From: a virus
DNA length: 42,841 nucleotides
Reading direction: 5' to 3' (one strand)
Virus record (IMG/VR): IMGVR_UViG_3300021405_000025
Coordinates: 1-42,841 of that record
Of this stretch, positions 29,781 through 36,821 are shown in pieces. The notes beneath the pieces were generated by a model. It made no database searches. It was not told where the DNA came from and saw only the letters and a list, made by a program, of their open reading frames with translations. The stretch's first letter is position 1, and every line of letters begins with the position of its first letter. Position numbers and translations under genes: made by a program.

Positions 29781-30498
29781 CCCCAAGATCGCCCTCCTCC
29801 GGGTTGATGAGCCTCAGTTGCACGTACTCGTCCGACTGATAGGCGACATCGGCGGGCGTCTCGACCCGGCGGACTTCCGCAAACGCCCCGAGCGCCCGTG
29901 CGCGCTCCGTCTGCACGTCGAGCGTGTCGCAGAATTGGTCGAGCGCCGCCGCAAGGATCGACTGATAGCGATGGTCGCGGAGAATGACCTTGTGAAACGG
30001 CGGCGTGCGCGGGTTGTAGGTATAGAAATGAACCGCGTCGAACTCGTCGCCGACCAGCAAATGCCCTTGCGTCTGCGCGATGTAGGCGTCGTCCGGGCCT
30101 TCAAGCAGATATTGAAGCTGGGTCCACGGGGCCGGGCTCTTGATTTCAAGGCTTTCCTTGTGACCCTTGAAAATCCGATCCGGGCTCGCCCCGAGCCGCC
30201 CGTCATTGGTCGTGACGAAGCCGCCCGGCTCAAGGGTGACTTCGTTGACGAACTCGAATTGCTGGACGGCGTAGGGCTCTTGCTCGCGACCTTGAGCAAC
30301 CCACTTCACGAAGCCGATTTCGTCATCCATCGTCTCGTTGAGGAGCCGTTCCGCCACTAGCCGATAGAGATACTTGACCGCCTGTTTCGACGGCTCCCCC
30401 TTCGGCGTCACGATCTTGTGGAAGTTGCTCGATGTCGGGATGCCGAGGCGTCGACGATACCACTCCGCCGACCCTTGCTCCACCCGGTACAGCTTCAT
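29767..30498 (-). CDS. YqaJ-type exonuclease (phage recombination)
   Basis: 243 residues from ATG 30498 (GGGAGG 8 bases upstream). PD-(D/E)XK nuclease: an N-terminal SAEWYRRRLGIPTSSNFHKI motif, Glu74, then RLGASPDRIF (Asp107) and SLEIKSPAP (Glu118, Lys120), the YqaJ viral recombinase signature. It resects double-stranded ends to make single strands for the ERF annealing protein encoded at 31754-32527. Confidence 0.9.
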   Translation of the reverse strand: MKLYRVEQGSAEWYRRRLGIPTSSNFHKIVTPKGEPSKQAVKYLYRLVAERLLNETMDDEIGFVKWVAQGREQEPYAVQQFEFVNEVTLEPGGFVTTNDGRLGASPDRIFKGHKESLEIKSPAPWTQLQYLLEGPDDAYIAQTQGHLLVGDEFDAVHFYTYNPRTPPFHKVILRDHRYQSILAAALDQFCDTLDVQTERARALGAFAEVRRVETPADVAYQSDEYVQLRLINPEEGDLGDAGP

Positions 30499-30718
30499 TC
30501 GCTTGTCCTCCCAAGTCGCGTGCAAGCTTCGCCTCGATCGCCGTCAGCCTCGCCTCGATCACGGCGAACCGCTCGTCGATCAGGTCCGCGACGCCCGCCA
30601 TGGACAGCGCCGCCGCCCCCAACTCCTCCATCGCTTGGCGTTCGCCACTCATGAGCGTTTCGAGCGCCGTTCGGTCGTGAAACGGTTTGCCGATGATGAA
30701 TTTGTGGTCTGTCGTCAT
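30323..30718 (-). CDS. Coiled-coil protein overlapping the exonuclease gene
   Basis: 131 residues from MTTDHKFIIGKPFHDRTALE. Residues 20-65 form a helix with heptads (LIDERFAVIEARLTAIEAKL). The C-terminal 58 residues are encoded by bases that also encode the exonuclease N-terminus. ATGA coupling to the upstream gene. No known family; the tail may be only an unselected read-through. Confidence 0.6.
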   Translation of the reverse strand: MTTDHKFIIGKPFHDRTALETLMSGERQAMEELGAAALSMAGVADLIDERFAVIEARLTAIEAKLARDLGGQANEAVPGGARVGGVVSSTPRHPDIEQLPQDRDAEGGAVETGGQVSLSASGGTAPQRDDG

Positions 30719-31200
30719 ACCGGGTTCTCCCCTTCCATCCGCTCGCCAAAAGCGCGGTTCAATTCGGCTTCGTCTTTGTGCGCGCACGGAAAGCAGACCC
30801 ATTTGCGTTTACCGTCCGGTTTCTTGTGACCGTAGGGGCGCAGCTCCTCAAGCTTGCCGCAGTCCTCGCAGATTTCCGGCTCGCGCGGCTCAAGCATGAT
30901 GACCCGCTTCGGCATGATCGGCAGATCGCGCAAGGCGCGGGTGACGGCGAGGACGCGATCGAAGCCGCGATCGTTGCTCAACTCCGCCATCAGCTCCGAC
31001 GACAGCTCGACGTTCTTCTCGCCGTCCCACTCCATCGCGTAGCCGCAGTCGCCGCAGATCATCACCGAGCCCTTGTCCGGTCGCGGCGCCGGCCCGGTAA
31101 TGCCGGTCAGCGGCGCGTTGCAGTGCAGGCAATGCCCCGTGTTGAAACGATTGGTTTCCCAATCGCCGCCGACCGCCGCGCGTCGTTTCTGCTCGCCCAT
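30715..31200 (-). CDS. Double zinc-ribbon protein
   Basis: 161 residues with two four-cysteine sites: CLHC and CGDC (about 24-52), CEDC and CFPC (about 111-137), separated by a helical segment. Likely a nucleic-acid or protein-interaction factor in the recombination operon. ATG 31200 follows directly after the upstream stop. Confidence 0.75.
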   Translation of the reverse strand: MGEQKRRAAVGGDWETNRFNTGHCLHCNAPLTGITGPAPRPDKGSVMICGDCGYAMEWDGEKNVELSSELMAELSNDRGFDRVLAVTRALRDLPIMPKRVIMLEPREPEICEDCGKLEELRPYGHKKPDGKRKWVCFPCAHKDEAELNRAFGERMEGENPV

Positions 31201-31425
31201 TTAATGCTCCTCTAGCCACGCGGCGAAGCCGGGCGACTGATAGTCGAGTTGTTCGCGATGCTTGCCGAGCAATTCCTCGCGCGTCAGCCCGAGCGCGTTG
31301 AACAGCAAGAGCGCCCGCGCTGCGCGTTCCGGCGTGATCGGGTTGCCTTGCCGCAACACACGCTGTCCGCAGCACAGACAGGTGTTCTTGTCGCCGGTCT
31401 CAAGCCATTCAGCCTTGGGGATCAT
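31201..31425 (-). CDS. Small hypothetical protein with Cys motif
   Basis: 74 residues, MIPKAEWLETGDKNTCLCCG then a helical body (ITPERAARALLLFNALGLTR). The CLCC pair alone would not complete a zinc site. ATGA coupling with the upstream gene. Unknown function. Confidence 0.7.
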   Translation of the reverse strand: MIPKAEWLETGDKNTCLCCGQRVLRQGNPITPERAARALLLFNALGLTREELLGKHREQLDYQSPGFAAWLEEH

Positions 31426-31757
31426 TTCAGTTGCGCCCTCAACGCGGTTGTCGCTGGATCAGGATCAGGCAGCGGGATATCGAACGACGGTCCCGGCGGG
31501 GGTTGTGTGCGGCCCACCGGGACCGCCGCACGCTTCGCGATGCCTCCCAACAGCAACCGGGGGGTGGTTGATGTTCCGCATCGCTGGGCGTTCGGGTATT
31601 TCCAGATCGAATAGCAGTGCGCTTGCGCGTGGCCGCCCAACATCGTCCACAAGACGAAGGCGACCATCGCCACGTGAATGAGCCAGAACAGCCAGCCCGG
31701 CTTTTTGTCCGAGTAGCCGAAGGCGTAGCGCGCCAGCTCGCTTCGCGGCTCGCTCAC
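31422..31757 (-). CDS. Single-pass membrane protein
   Basis: 111 residues. One transmembrane helix at about 22-40 (WLFWLIHVAMVAFVLWTMLG), then HCYSIWKYPNAQRCG, a motif I associate with small rhizobial-type phage membrane proteins, and a Pro-rich tail. Unknown role; it sits in the early operon rather than with lysis genes. ATGA overlap on both sides. Confidence 0.7.
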   Translation of the reverse strand: MSEPRSELARYAFGYSDKKPGWLFWLIHVAMVAFVLWTMLGGHAQAHCYSIWKYPNAQRCGTSTTPRLLLGGIAKRAAVPVGRTQPPPGPSFDIPLPDPDPATTALRAQLK

Positions 31758-32527
31758 TTCGACGCCCTCCGCTGTTTCTTCTCGCGGAGCGCCATGATGA
31801 GGCGCGGATAATCGCGCTGCCGGATGTCCTGCAAACTCTCGGCGCCAGAAACCATCGTCTTGAGGAACGCCGCCTCGTCGGTCGCCGTCGCCTTGATTAA
31901 ATCGGTCAGCTCTTTGAGCTGCGTCGCGTCGATCAGCGCCTCAAGCGCGCCCTTCGCGTCGTCGTCCTTGCCCTTGCGCACGACGTTGCACAGATCGTCG
32001 GTCACATACCGCTTGGCGTAGCGCCGCGACGAGCCGCGCGCCTGCAATTCGTTCCGCCCCGGTCCTTTGTCAGGCGGCAGCGTGTAGGTTGACGATCGCT
32101 CCCAGCCCCAGCCCGACAACGTGCCTGTCACCGTGACGCCGTTGGCGTTGTCGGTCGACGCAAACGAGATAGCGAAACCGTGCTTGGCGAGAAGCGGGCG
32201 CAAGATCACGTCCATCCCTTCGATGGTCGTGAAGGCGTAGCGCCCCACTTCGCGACCATCCTTGACCAGCGCCACCGTGCCGTCGCGCTCGACTTGCGGC
32301 AGCTCCGCCGAGAACGCCGCGAAATGCTCCATGAAGGCTTCGCGCGCTTGGTCGCCCAAGACTTCGCGCCGCATCTTCATCACCACTTCCATCTTGTCGG
32401 CCGGAATGTTCGGATCGGAGAGCATCTGCATGAGGACGCCCGCGAACGTCTCCGCTGGGGCGGGCTTCGGCACCCACGTCAGCGGGCCGGGCTTGAAATC
32501 CTCGCCTTCGACGCCAGTGTCGTTCAT
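31754..32527 (-). CDS. erf: ERF-family single-strand annealing protein
   Basis: 257 residues from ATG 32527. VERDGTVALVKDGREVGRYA then FTTIEGMDVILRPLLAKHGF is the ERF superfamily core; GSSRRYAKRYVTDDL is the conserved second part. With the YqaJ-type exonuclease it forms a Red-like recombination pair used in phage replication and circularisation. The longer upstream frame is rejected because the preceding gene's stop overlaps this ATG. Confidence 0.9.
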   Translation of the reverse strand: MNDTGVEGEDFKPGPLTWVPKPAPAETFAGVLMQMLSDPNIPADKMEVVMKMRREVLGDQAREAFMEHFAAFSAELPQVERDGTVALVKDGREVGRYAFTTIEGMDVILRPLLAKHGFAISFASTDNANGVTVTGTLSGWGWERSSTYTLPPDKGPGRNELQARGSSRRYAKRYVTDDLCNVVRKGKDDDAKGALEALIDATQLKELTDLIKATATDEAAFLKTMVSGAESLQDIRQRDYPRLIMALREKKQRRASK

Positions 32528-32796
32528 TGCTTCACCGCGCTCCTGCCCTCGTGAACCGCGACCAAACTCCAAACTGTCTCGCACCATTGCGCCATCAGCT
32601 TCGTGCGCAGATCGAGTTCTCTTTCCGGGTCGTTCGGGATTTGATGGTTGACGAGAAAGGTCGCCATCAGCTCCGCCAGCGTGGAGCCGATGACGCCCGG
32701 CTGTTGCCCGGTGAAGAACAGCGACACCATGGCGACGATTTGTTGCGCCGTTTGCGCCTGCCTGTCGGCTTCCGCCTTGCTCACAGCCTCTTTCAT
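32524..32796 (-). CDS. Small helical hypothetical protein
   Basis: 90 residues, predicted all-helical (KAEADRQAQTAQQIVAMVSL), with FTGQQPGVIGSTLAELMATF. Conserved-looking, no function known. Coupled to the ERF gene by ATGA. Confidence 0.7.
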   Translation of the reverse strand: MKEAVSKAEADRQAQTAQQIVAMVSLFFTGQQPGVIGSTLAELMATFLVNHQIPNDPERELDLRTKLMAQWCETVWSLVAVHEGRSAVKQ

Positions 32797-32797
32797 G

Positions 32798-32998
32798 TCA
32801 CTCGATGCCGGTCAGAAGCGCCATGATCTTGGCGACCGTCGCCGTGTCGGTTTTCGTGTGGATCAGCCGCCCGTTGAGGTAGATCGCAATTGCGACCACG
32901 TCGGCGTTCGTCGGCTCGCCGAACAGCTCCCGCCCGATTGCTTCCGTGCTGGATTGACGCGCCCGGTGCGCGTCCTCCTCGCGAACGTGTTCATTCAT
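32798..32998 (-). CDS. Small hypothetical protein, first gene of recombination operon
   Basis: 66 residues, MNEHVREEDAHRARQSSTEA to ALLTGIE. GGGAGAAAACGGA precedes ATG 32998, which is preferred over ATG 33013. First gene after the divergent promoter region at 33014-33073. Function unknown. Confidence 0.7.
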   Translation of the reverse strand: MNEHVREEDAHRARQSSTEAIGRELFGEPTNADVVAIAIYLNGRLIHTKTDTATVAKIMALLTGIE

Positions 32999-33015
32999 TC
33001 CGTTTTCTCCCATCT

Positions 33016-33072
33016 GTGGATGCGCTATGACATACCCTTGACGTGACGGGGTGTCAACTGCTAGGGATTACA
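33016..33072. promoter_or_regulatory. Divergent promoters with operator (site 9)
   Basis: Minus strand: TTGACA (33057-33052), 17-base spacer and TATGTC form a good promoter for the recombination operon. Plus strand: TTGACG (33038-33043), 18-base spacer, TAGGGA for the HTH gene. TGTCA-N11-TTACA (33052-33072) covers the minus -35 and the plus -10, so one bound protein could block both. ATG 33074 follows immediately. Confidence 0.75.
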
Positions 33073-33073
33073 C

Positions 33074-33562
33074 ATGGACTTTCAACAGGTTCTCGCATCG
33101 GCCGTGCAAAAAGCGACGCTGCCCGCGCTCGCGAGCGACCTTTTGGCCGTCGCTCACAAGCTGCGCTACCCCATGGCGGCGATCCTCGCCAAGGTTCCGG
33201 GGGATACGCTGGCCGAGCGCGCCCGCCAAATCGGCGTGTCACGCCAGACGATGTACGTGTGGGCGCAAGAGCGGTTCCGCCCGTCAAGCGAGCAAGCCGC
33301 CACCATCGCCCACCTGACCGGCGTCCCGGTCGAACAAATCATGGCGTATCAGGAGGGCAAAGATGACGGGACCAACGGCGCTCGAAAACCGGCTCGAAAG
33401 ACGCGTGCGCGATTGGCGAAAGCAAGCCGCAGCCTACCGGCTGGCGCAGCTCGATTGCGAGCCAAGCGCCGAGGAGTGGCACTTGAACAAGGAAAACGCG
33501 GACACGCTGGAAAGGTGCGCAAGCGAACTCGCCAGCGACCTGTCAGCGGGGAGAGTGTTTAG
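33074..33562 (+). CDS. Helix-turn-helix regulator (repressor/Cro-like candidate)
   Basis: 162 residues in the full frame. About 15-95 hold an HTH (TLAERARQIGVSRQTMYVWA) plus a dimer-type helix (EQAATIAHLTGVPVEQIMAY). The last 65 residues are Arg/Lys/Ala-rich and share bases with the next gene, so the functional protein may end near residue 97. ATG directly follows site 9. Divergent position from the recombination operon is typical for a phage master regulator. Confidence 0.75.
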   Translation: MDFQQVLASAVQKATLPALASDLLAVAHKLRYPMAAILAKVPGDTLAERARQIGVSRQTMYVWAQERFRPSSEQAATIAHLTGVPVEQIMAYQEGKDDGTNGARKPARKTRARLAKASRSLPAGAARLRAKRRGVALEQGKRGHAGKVRKRTRQRPVSGESV

Positions 33563-33656
33563 GCGATCGCAATATGCCCCGGTCGAGCTGCCGCCCGCCG
33601 CTGGCGGCGCGGGACACGGCGAACCGCCAAGAGGCGCGAAAGGTGGGCCAGTCTGA
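33363..33656 (+). CDS. Small helical protein overlapping the regulator
   Basis: 97 residues. MTGPTALENRLERRVRDWRK to about residue 63 is a plausible helical domain; a Gly/Pro tail follows. AGGAGGGCAAAG gives a strong ribosome site for ATG 33363. It overlaps the regulator frame by 200 bases. Function unknown. Confidence 0.65.
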   Translation: MTGPTALENRLERRVRDWRKQAAAYRLAQLDCEPSAEEWHLNKENADTLERCASELASDLSAGRVFRRSQYAPVELPPAAGGAGHGEPPRGAKGGPV

Positions 33657-33844
33657 TGCTCTACGGCGGCGCATATCGGCGGCGGTTTAAGCCGTGGCAC
33701 GACCCGAAGCTCGGCTATCGCAACGAGCCGGAATATCAGCGGCAGCGGCAGGAAGCCAAAACCCCTGACGCCAAGGTCGCCGTCGAGGAACGCTGGGCGC
33801 GGCGCTGGAAAGAGAAGCTAAAGTTTGGTCCCGTTTCGCCCTGA
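33656..33844 (+). CDS. Small basic hypothetical protein
   Basis: 62 residues, MLYGGAYRRRFKPWHDPKLG to KLKFGPVSP; basic and Trp/Tyr-containing. ATG overlaps the previous stop (TGATG). No family recognised. Confidence 0.65.
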   Translation: MLYGGAYRRRFKPWHDPKLGYRNEPEYQRQRQEAKTPDAKVAVEERWARRWKEKLKFGPVSP

Positions 33845-34220
33845 TAAATGCCCCTGCGGCTTGCCGTGGGATTTATGCCCTTGGTCCGAGACGGTGTGGT
33901 GGCCGCTCGGGAACCAGACGGGGGAGGCTTCGGTAGCAAATGCTGTCCGGCGCGGGCCTCCCCCGTCGAAATTCGTCTGCCCGTTCTGCCGCGCCGTGAG
34001 CTACAACCCTAACGACATCCGCGAACGGTATTGCGGACGCTGCCACGTGTTCGTCGACGACGCCCTACGCGAGGGCTGCGAACGCGCTCTTGCAGCTCTT
34101 GAGCGCCGTGAGGCGACTATCCAAGCCATTGTAGCCGCCGTTCACGATCTTGCAGACCGCCTTGGCGTCGTCCCGGTCAGCGACAGCGTTGAGGTTGTTC
34201 GCCTTCCAAAACCAGCCTGA
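33825..34220 (+). CDS. Cys-rich zinc protein
   Basis: 131 residues from TTG 33825. CPCGLPWDLCPWSETVWWPL, then VCPFCRAVSYNPNDIRERYC and GRCHVFVDD: several cysteine pairs with a zinc-ribbon ending RYCGRCH, as seen in many small alphaproteobacterial phage proteins. The C-terminal helix is encoded opposite the end of the endolysin gene (156-base convergent overlap). Start uncertain. Confidence 0.65.
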   Translation: MVPFRPDKCPCGLPWDLCPWSETVWWPLGNQTGEASVANAVRRGPPPSKFVCPFCRAVSYNPNDIRERYCGRCHVFVDDALREGCERALAALERREATIQAIVAAVHDLADRLGVVPVSDSVEVVRLPKPA

Positions 34221-34619
34221 CACCGTCGCCGCGAGCGGAAACCGCTCGACCGTCTCAGGCTTGGCTAGGATGTCCGGGTCGCCCAAGACCTTCGCGCATG
34301 TCGTGTAATTGTACCGGCCGGTGAGCTGGATCACGCCGCGACCCTTGAACCGCACCCCGTCGCCCTTCTGCGTGTTGCCCAAATCCTTCCGGCCCTCATA
34401 CGCCTTGCCGCTGGCGTACTCTTGCGTCACCTGAAAATGGTCGCTCTCATGCGCGCATTGCGCAATGAAATGCTGCTGCCGCAGATCGGTGTTGATGTCG
34501 AAGCGGTGGATCAAATCCGGCATGTTGTCCGCCAGCCCCAGCAAAATCCACTCCTTGCCGCGCGGCTCGACCTTCCGCAGAACATCCATCCATTGTTCGA
34601 GAGTTTTCGGTTCGGCCAT
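34065..34619 (-). CDS. GH19 chitinase-like endolysin
   Basis: 184 residues. Glycoside hydrolase family 19 lysozyme fold: QCAHESDHFQVTQEYASGK with catalytic Glu, YEGRKDLGNTQKGDG, RFKGRGVIQLTGRYNY, and C-terminal GWFWKANNLNAVADRDD. It should cleave peptidoglycan for lysis. No signal peptide, so a holin is needed. ATG 34619 has GGAGG; a longer leaderless form from ATG 34712, directly after site 10, would add 31 residues. Confidence 0.9.
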   Translation of the reverse strand: MAEPKTLEQWMDVLRKVEPRGKEWILLGLADNMPDLIHRFDINTDLRQQHFIAQCAHESDHFQVTQEYASGKAYEGRKDLGNTQKGDGVRFKGRGVIQLTGRYNYTTCAKVLGDPDILAKPETVERFPLAATVSGWFWKANNLNAVADRDDAKAVCKIVNGGYNGLDSRLTALKSCKSAFAALA

Positions 34620-34713
34620 GGCGTCCTCCAACGCCCCTGTCCATCCTATCTCGGACACGCTTAAATAAGAATGACGCCCCGGAGACGCCAGGAAAATGGC
34701 GCGATTTGGCATG

Positions 34714-34734
34714 TGTCATGTATTAGAGTTGACA
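34714..34734 (-). promoter_or_regulatory. Operator-like palindrome, site 10, abutting ATG 34712
   Basis: Perfect TGTCA-N11-TGACA. Read on the minus strand it is almost the same as site 8: GGTTAGACTGTCAACT, centre, TGACACATG. Likely promoter-operator for the endolysin. A GTCTAACC extension lies on its right. Confidence 0.75.
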
Positions 34735-34736
34735 GT

Positions 34737-34877
34737 CTAACCTACCCGTTCCCCACATCGCTTGTCTGTTATATGCCGTTTTGCCGCCTTGTCGACTTGC
34801 GCGAAATCGCGTGCTTTTCCGAAGGCCCATGTATTCGCGCAGTATTCGCAAGTAGAGGCGAGTATAGCGTCTATCAT
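34737..34877 (-). CDS. 46-residue C2HC zinc-finger-like protein
   Basis: MIDAILASTCEYCANTWAFG, ending KRHITDKRCGERVG. CEYC and the later His-x5-Cys could form one zinc site. ATG 34877 follows AGAAGGCATCCG, the ribosome site style of the left region; a longer frame from a TTG at 35039 has no such site and an implausible Arg-rich start. Confidence 0.6.
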   Translation of the reverse strand: MIDAILASTCEYCANTWAFGKARDFAQVDKAAKRHITDKRCGERVG

Positions 34878-35120
34878 CGGATGCCTTCTATACTTCACTC
34901 TACTTCGCGTTGCTTGCGCTCTACGCTCCACCTTCTGGTGGGCCGCATGAGTAGCACGAGGTTTCTGTTTTTCCGCGGTGGCATGGTCCTTGAACGTCTC
35001 TCGGACGCGGCGTGCGCACCGCGTGCGGAGCAAGTCCAAGGTTTCCCAAAGCTGGAAAAAAGCGAACCGGCTTCCCCCGATTTTTTTTGGGGAAATTGCG
35101 CCGCAACTTTTGGAAATAAA
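34878..35120. other. Intergenic region between HNH-like and zinc-finger genes
   Basis: No convincing gene. It holds a small hairpin CCACC/GGTGG (about 34930), a TTCCCC/GGGGAA inverted repeat with a T-rich loop (35072-35094) followed on the minus strand by a further T6, which may be a weak terminator for the HNH-like gene, and TAGAG direct repeats near 34890-34925. Confidence 0.45.
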
Positions 35121-35456
35121 TCAGAATTTGGGGGCGGGGTGTGTTCCCTGCCGCCATTCGGGCCGAGCTTCCAGCCATTTGGGGAAGGGGAGGTCGGTCG
35201 TTTTCAACTGCAATCGCTCGTATTTCCAACGGTTATAGGCCGCCGTTTTCGACATCCGGTGCGTGGGGTTGCCGTCTGGTTTTGGGGTGATGCAGCCGCA
35301 CGATTTGGTGTGTCCGTTCATGAGGGCGCTGACGCGGACGGTATGTCGGTTGCCGCAGGGGCATTGGCAGAGCCAGCGGTATTCGCCGCCGGCGAGCTGA
35401 CCGTTGCGTCGGATCGCGGTCAGGCGGCCGAACACTTGCCCTGTCAGTTCCCTCAT
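35121..35456 (-). CDS. HNH-endonuclease-associated DNA-binding protein
   Basis: 111 residues. GQVFGRLTAIRRNG, WLCQCPCGNRHTVRVSALMN and GHTKSCGCI are the zinc/AP2-type N-terminal region seen in many phage HNH and homing-type endonucleases; the HNH catalytic core itself is absent or strongly shortened (TAAYNRWKYERLQLK). Probably a DNA-binding remnant or a stand-alone protein. Its ribosome site lies inside the GGTTCG-type repeats. Confidence 0.75.
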   Translation of the reverse strand: MRELTGQVFGRLTAIRRNGQLAGGEYRWLCQCPCGNRHTVRVSALMNGHTKSCGCITPKPDGNPTHRMSKTAAYNRWKYERLQLKTTDLPFPKWLEARPEWRQGTHPAPKF

Positions 35457-35459
35457 CCC

Positions 35460-35571
35460 CGAACCCTCCGAACCCTCCCGAACCCTCTGCTATATACGCC
35501 TACGCACACACACGCGCGCGAGAAATATAGCCCTTATAGGGGCAACGGTTCGGAACGGTTCGTACGGTTCG
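35460..35571. repeat. Phased inverted hexamer array (origin candidate)
   Basis: Three CGAACC hexamers at 35460, 35469 and 35479, and three GGTTCG hexamers (their complement) at 35547, 35557 and 35566, spaced 9-10 bp, i.e. one helical turn. Between them is an AT-rich and CA/CG alternating stretch. It sits next to the primase/helicase gene. Could be a replication origin with iterons or a large mRNA hairpin covering the next gene's ribosome site. Confidence 0.75.
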
Positions 35572-35573
35572 GG

Positions 35574-36821
35574 TTATTCTGGTTTTTTCCAGACAATTCG
35601 ACCGCTAGCCGCACGGGCTTTCTCATAACCGTCCTTTTTCAGAATTGCGGCGATCCGCTTCTGCGCCAGCATGTCGAGTTTGGTGAGGTCGGCGGAGCTG
35701 TTGACGGACTGCAATCCTTGCCAGATGAAAGCGATAGTTACGGACGGGAGTGAAAGCGCCACTTCAAGCACGCGATCGGTCCAGTTGTCGTAGGCTTGGC
35801 GCTTCTCTTGGTGGGGGGCGATGACGCGGCGCTCGAAGTTTCGGTCGGGCCACCACGGCTCGCCAGCCTCCAAAGCCTCTCGCGCTTCGGCGAAAAGCTG
35901 GTCGCGAAACTCGGCCAGCCAAGCCAGATCGACGAACACGACCCTGACCGGCCAGAACCGGCGCGCTCCCGTCTCGTCCTTGATCCAATCGTCGGTGTTG
36001 GTCGTGCCGATGAACAGGCATTGGCGTGGCTCGCGCCGCTCTTTGCGCCCGTATTTGGGCGTGTAGATTTCCCAGCGCCGGGTGATGAAGGCTTTCAGCG
36101 TTTCGACATCGCCGATCTTGTTGAACGCCGCCAGCTCACTGATTTCTATGAGCCATTTGCCGCGCATGTGCATCGACGTTCGGACTTGATCGCCGTTGAG
36201 CGAGGGGATGTGATCGGAGAAATACTCGGTCCCCGCGAGCGCCCGGCAGAACTGGCTTTTCAGCTCGCCTTGCGGACCTTCCAAGACCATCATGTAGTCC
36301 GCCTGACAACCGGGGTCCATGACACGGGCGACCATGGCGATGGCGAACCGGCGGCCGATTTCGTTGTGATAGGCGTCGTTCGGGACGCCCAGCGCATAGG
36401 TCAGCCAGTTGTCGAGGACCGGCTGACGGACGCCGATTTCGCGGGTGCGGAGCCAGAGGCGAAGCGGGTGGACGGGGTTTTCGCGGGCGAACTGTTCGAG
36501 CGCCCAATGGATCGCCTCGCGGCCGACCTTGGGCATGACCATCTGCATCCACTCTTGCAGGCGGGAGATGTCCTCCTCGTCGGCGAAGCGCGGACAGACG
36601 GCGCCGGGCTCGGCGTCGCCGCAGATCGGGGGCGGCGCCCGAACGATGACGGCTTGTTGCATCTCGTCGAAGGCGAACGCGGTCCCAAAGCCCGGTTCGT
36701 TGCGCAGCGCAATCATGACGTTGCGGAAGTCGGCGATCGGCATGGCGTTCGCGCCTCTGCCTTTGGTTCGCAGGAGCGTCGTCCATGACGGCTTCGGGAC
36801 GAGTGTTGGACCCTTACCCAT
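35574..36821 (-). CDS. VapE-type primase/helicase
   Basis: 415 residues. Virulence-associated E family: EGPQGELKSQFCRALAG (P-loop 182-189), RGKWLIEISELAAFNKIGDV (Walker B), RQCLFIGTTNTDDWIKD and GARRFWPV (sensor and Arg finger). It likely opens phage DNA for replication. The P-loop has Leu where the family normally has Gly before Lys. GGAGG six bases before ATG 36821 supports the start. N-terminal primase portion is short. Confidence 0.88.
   Translation of the reverse strand: MGKGPTLVPKPSWTTLLRTKGRGANAMPIADFRNVMIALRNEPGFGTAFAFDEMQQAVIVRAPPPICGDAEPGAVCPRFADEEDISRLQEWMQMVMPKVGREAIHWALEQFARENPVHPLRLWLRTREIGVRQPVLDNWLTYALGVPNDAYHNEIGRRFAIAMVARVMDPGCQADYMMVLEGPQGELKSQFCRALAGTEYFSDHIPSLNGDQVRTSMHMRGKWLIEISELAAFNKIGDVETLKAFITRRWEIYTPKYGRKERREPRQCLFIGTTNTDDWIKDETGARRFWPVRVVFVDLAWLAEFRDQLFAEAREALEAGEPWWPDRNFERRVIAPHQEKRQAYDNWTDRVLEVALSLPSVTIAFIWQGLQSVNSSADLTKLDMLAQKRIAAILKKDGYEKARAASGRIVWKKPE

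Noticed and set aside
34047-34060. Further CACGTG E-box-like words as extra parS sites
   Set aside because: Flanks do not match GTTTCACGTGAAAC on either side.
34737-35039. 100-codon minus frame with TTG start
   Set aside because: No ribosome site at the TTG, Arg-rich implausible N-terminus; ATG 34877 has a proper site, so only the last 46 codons are called.
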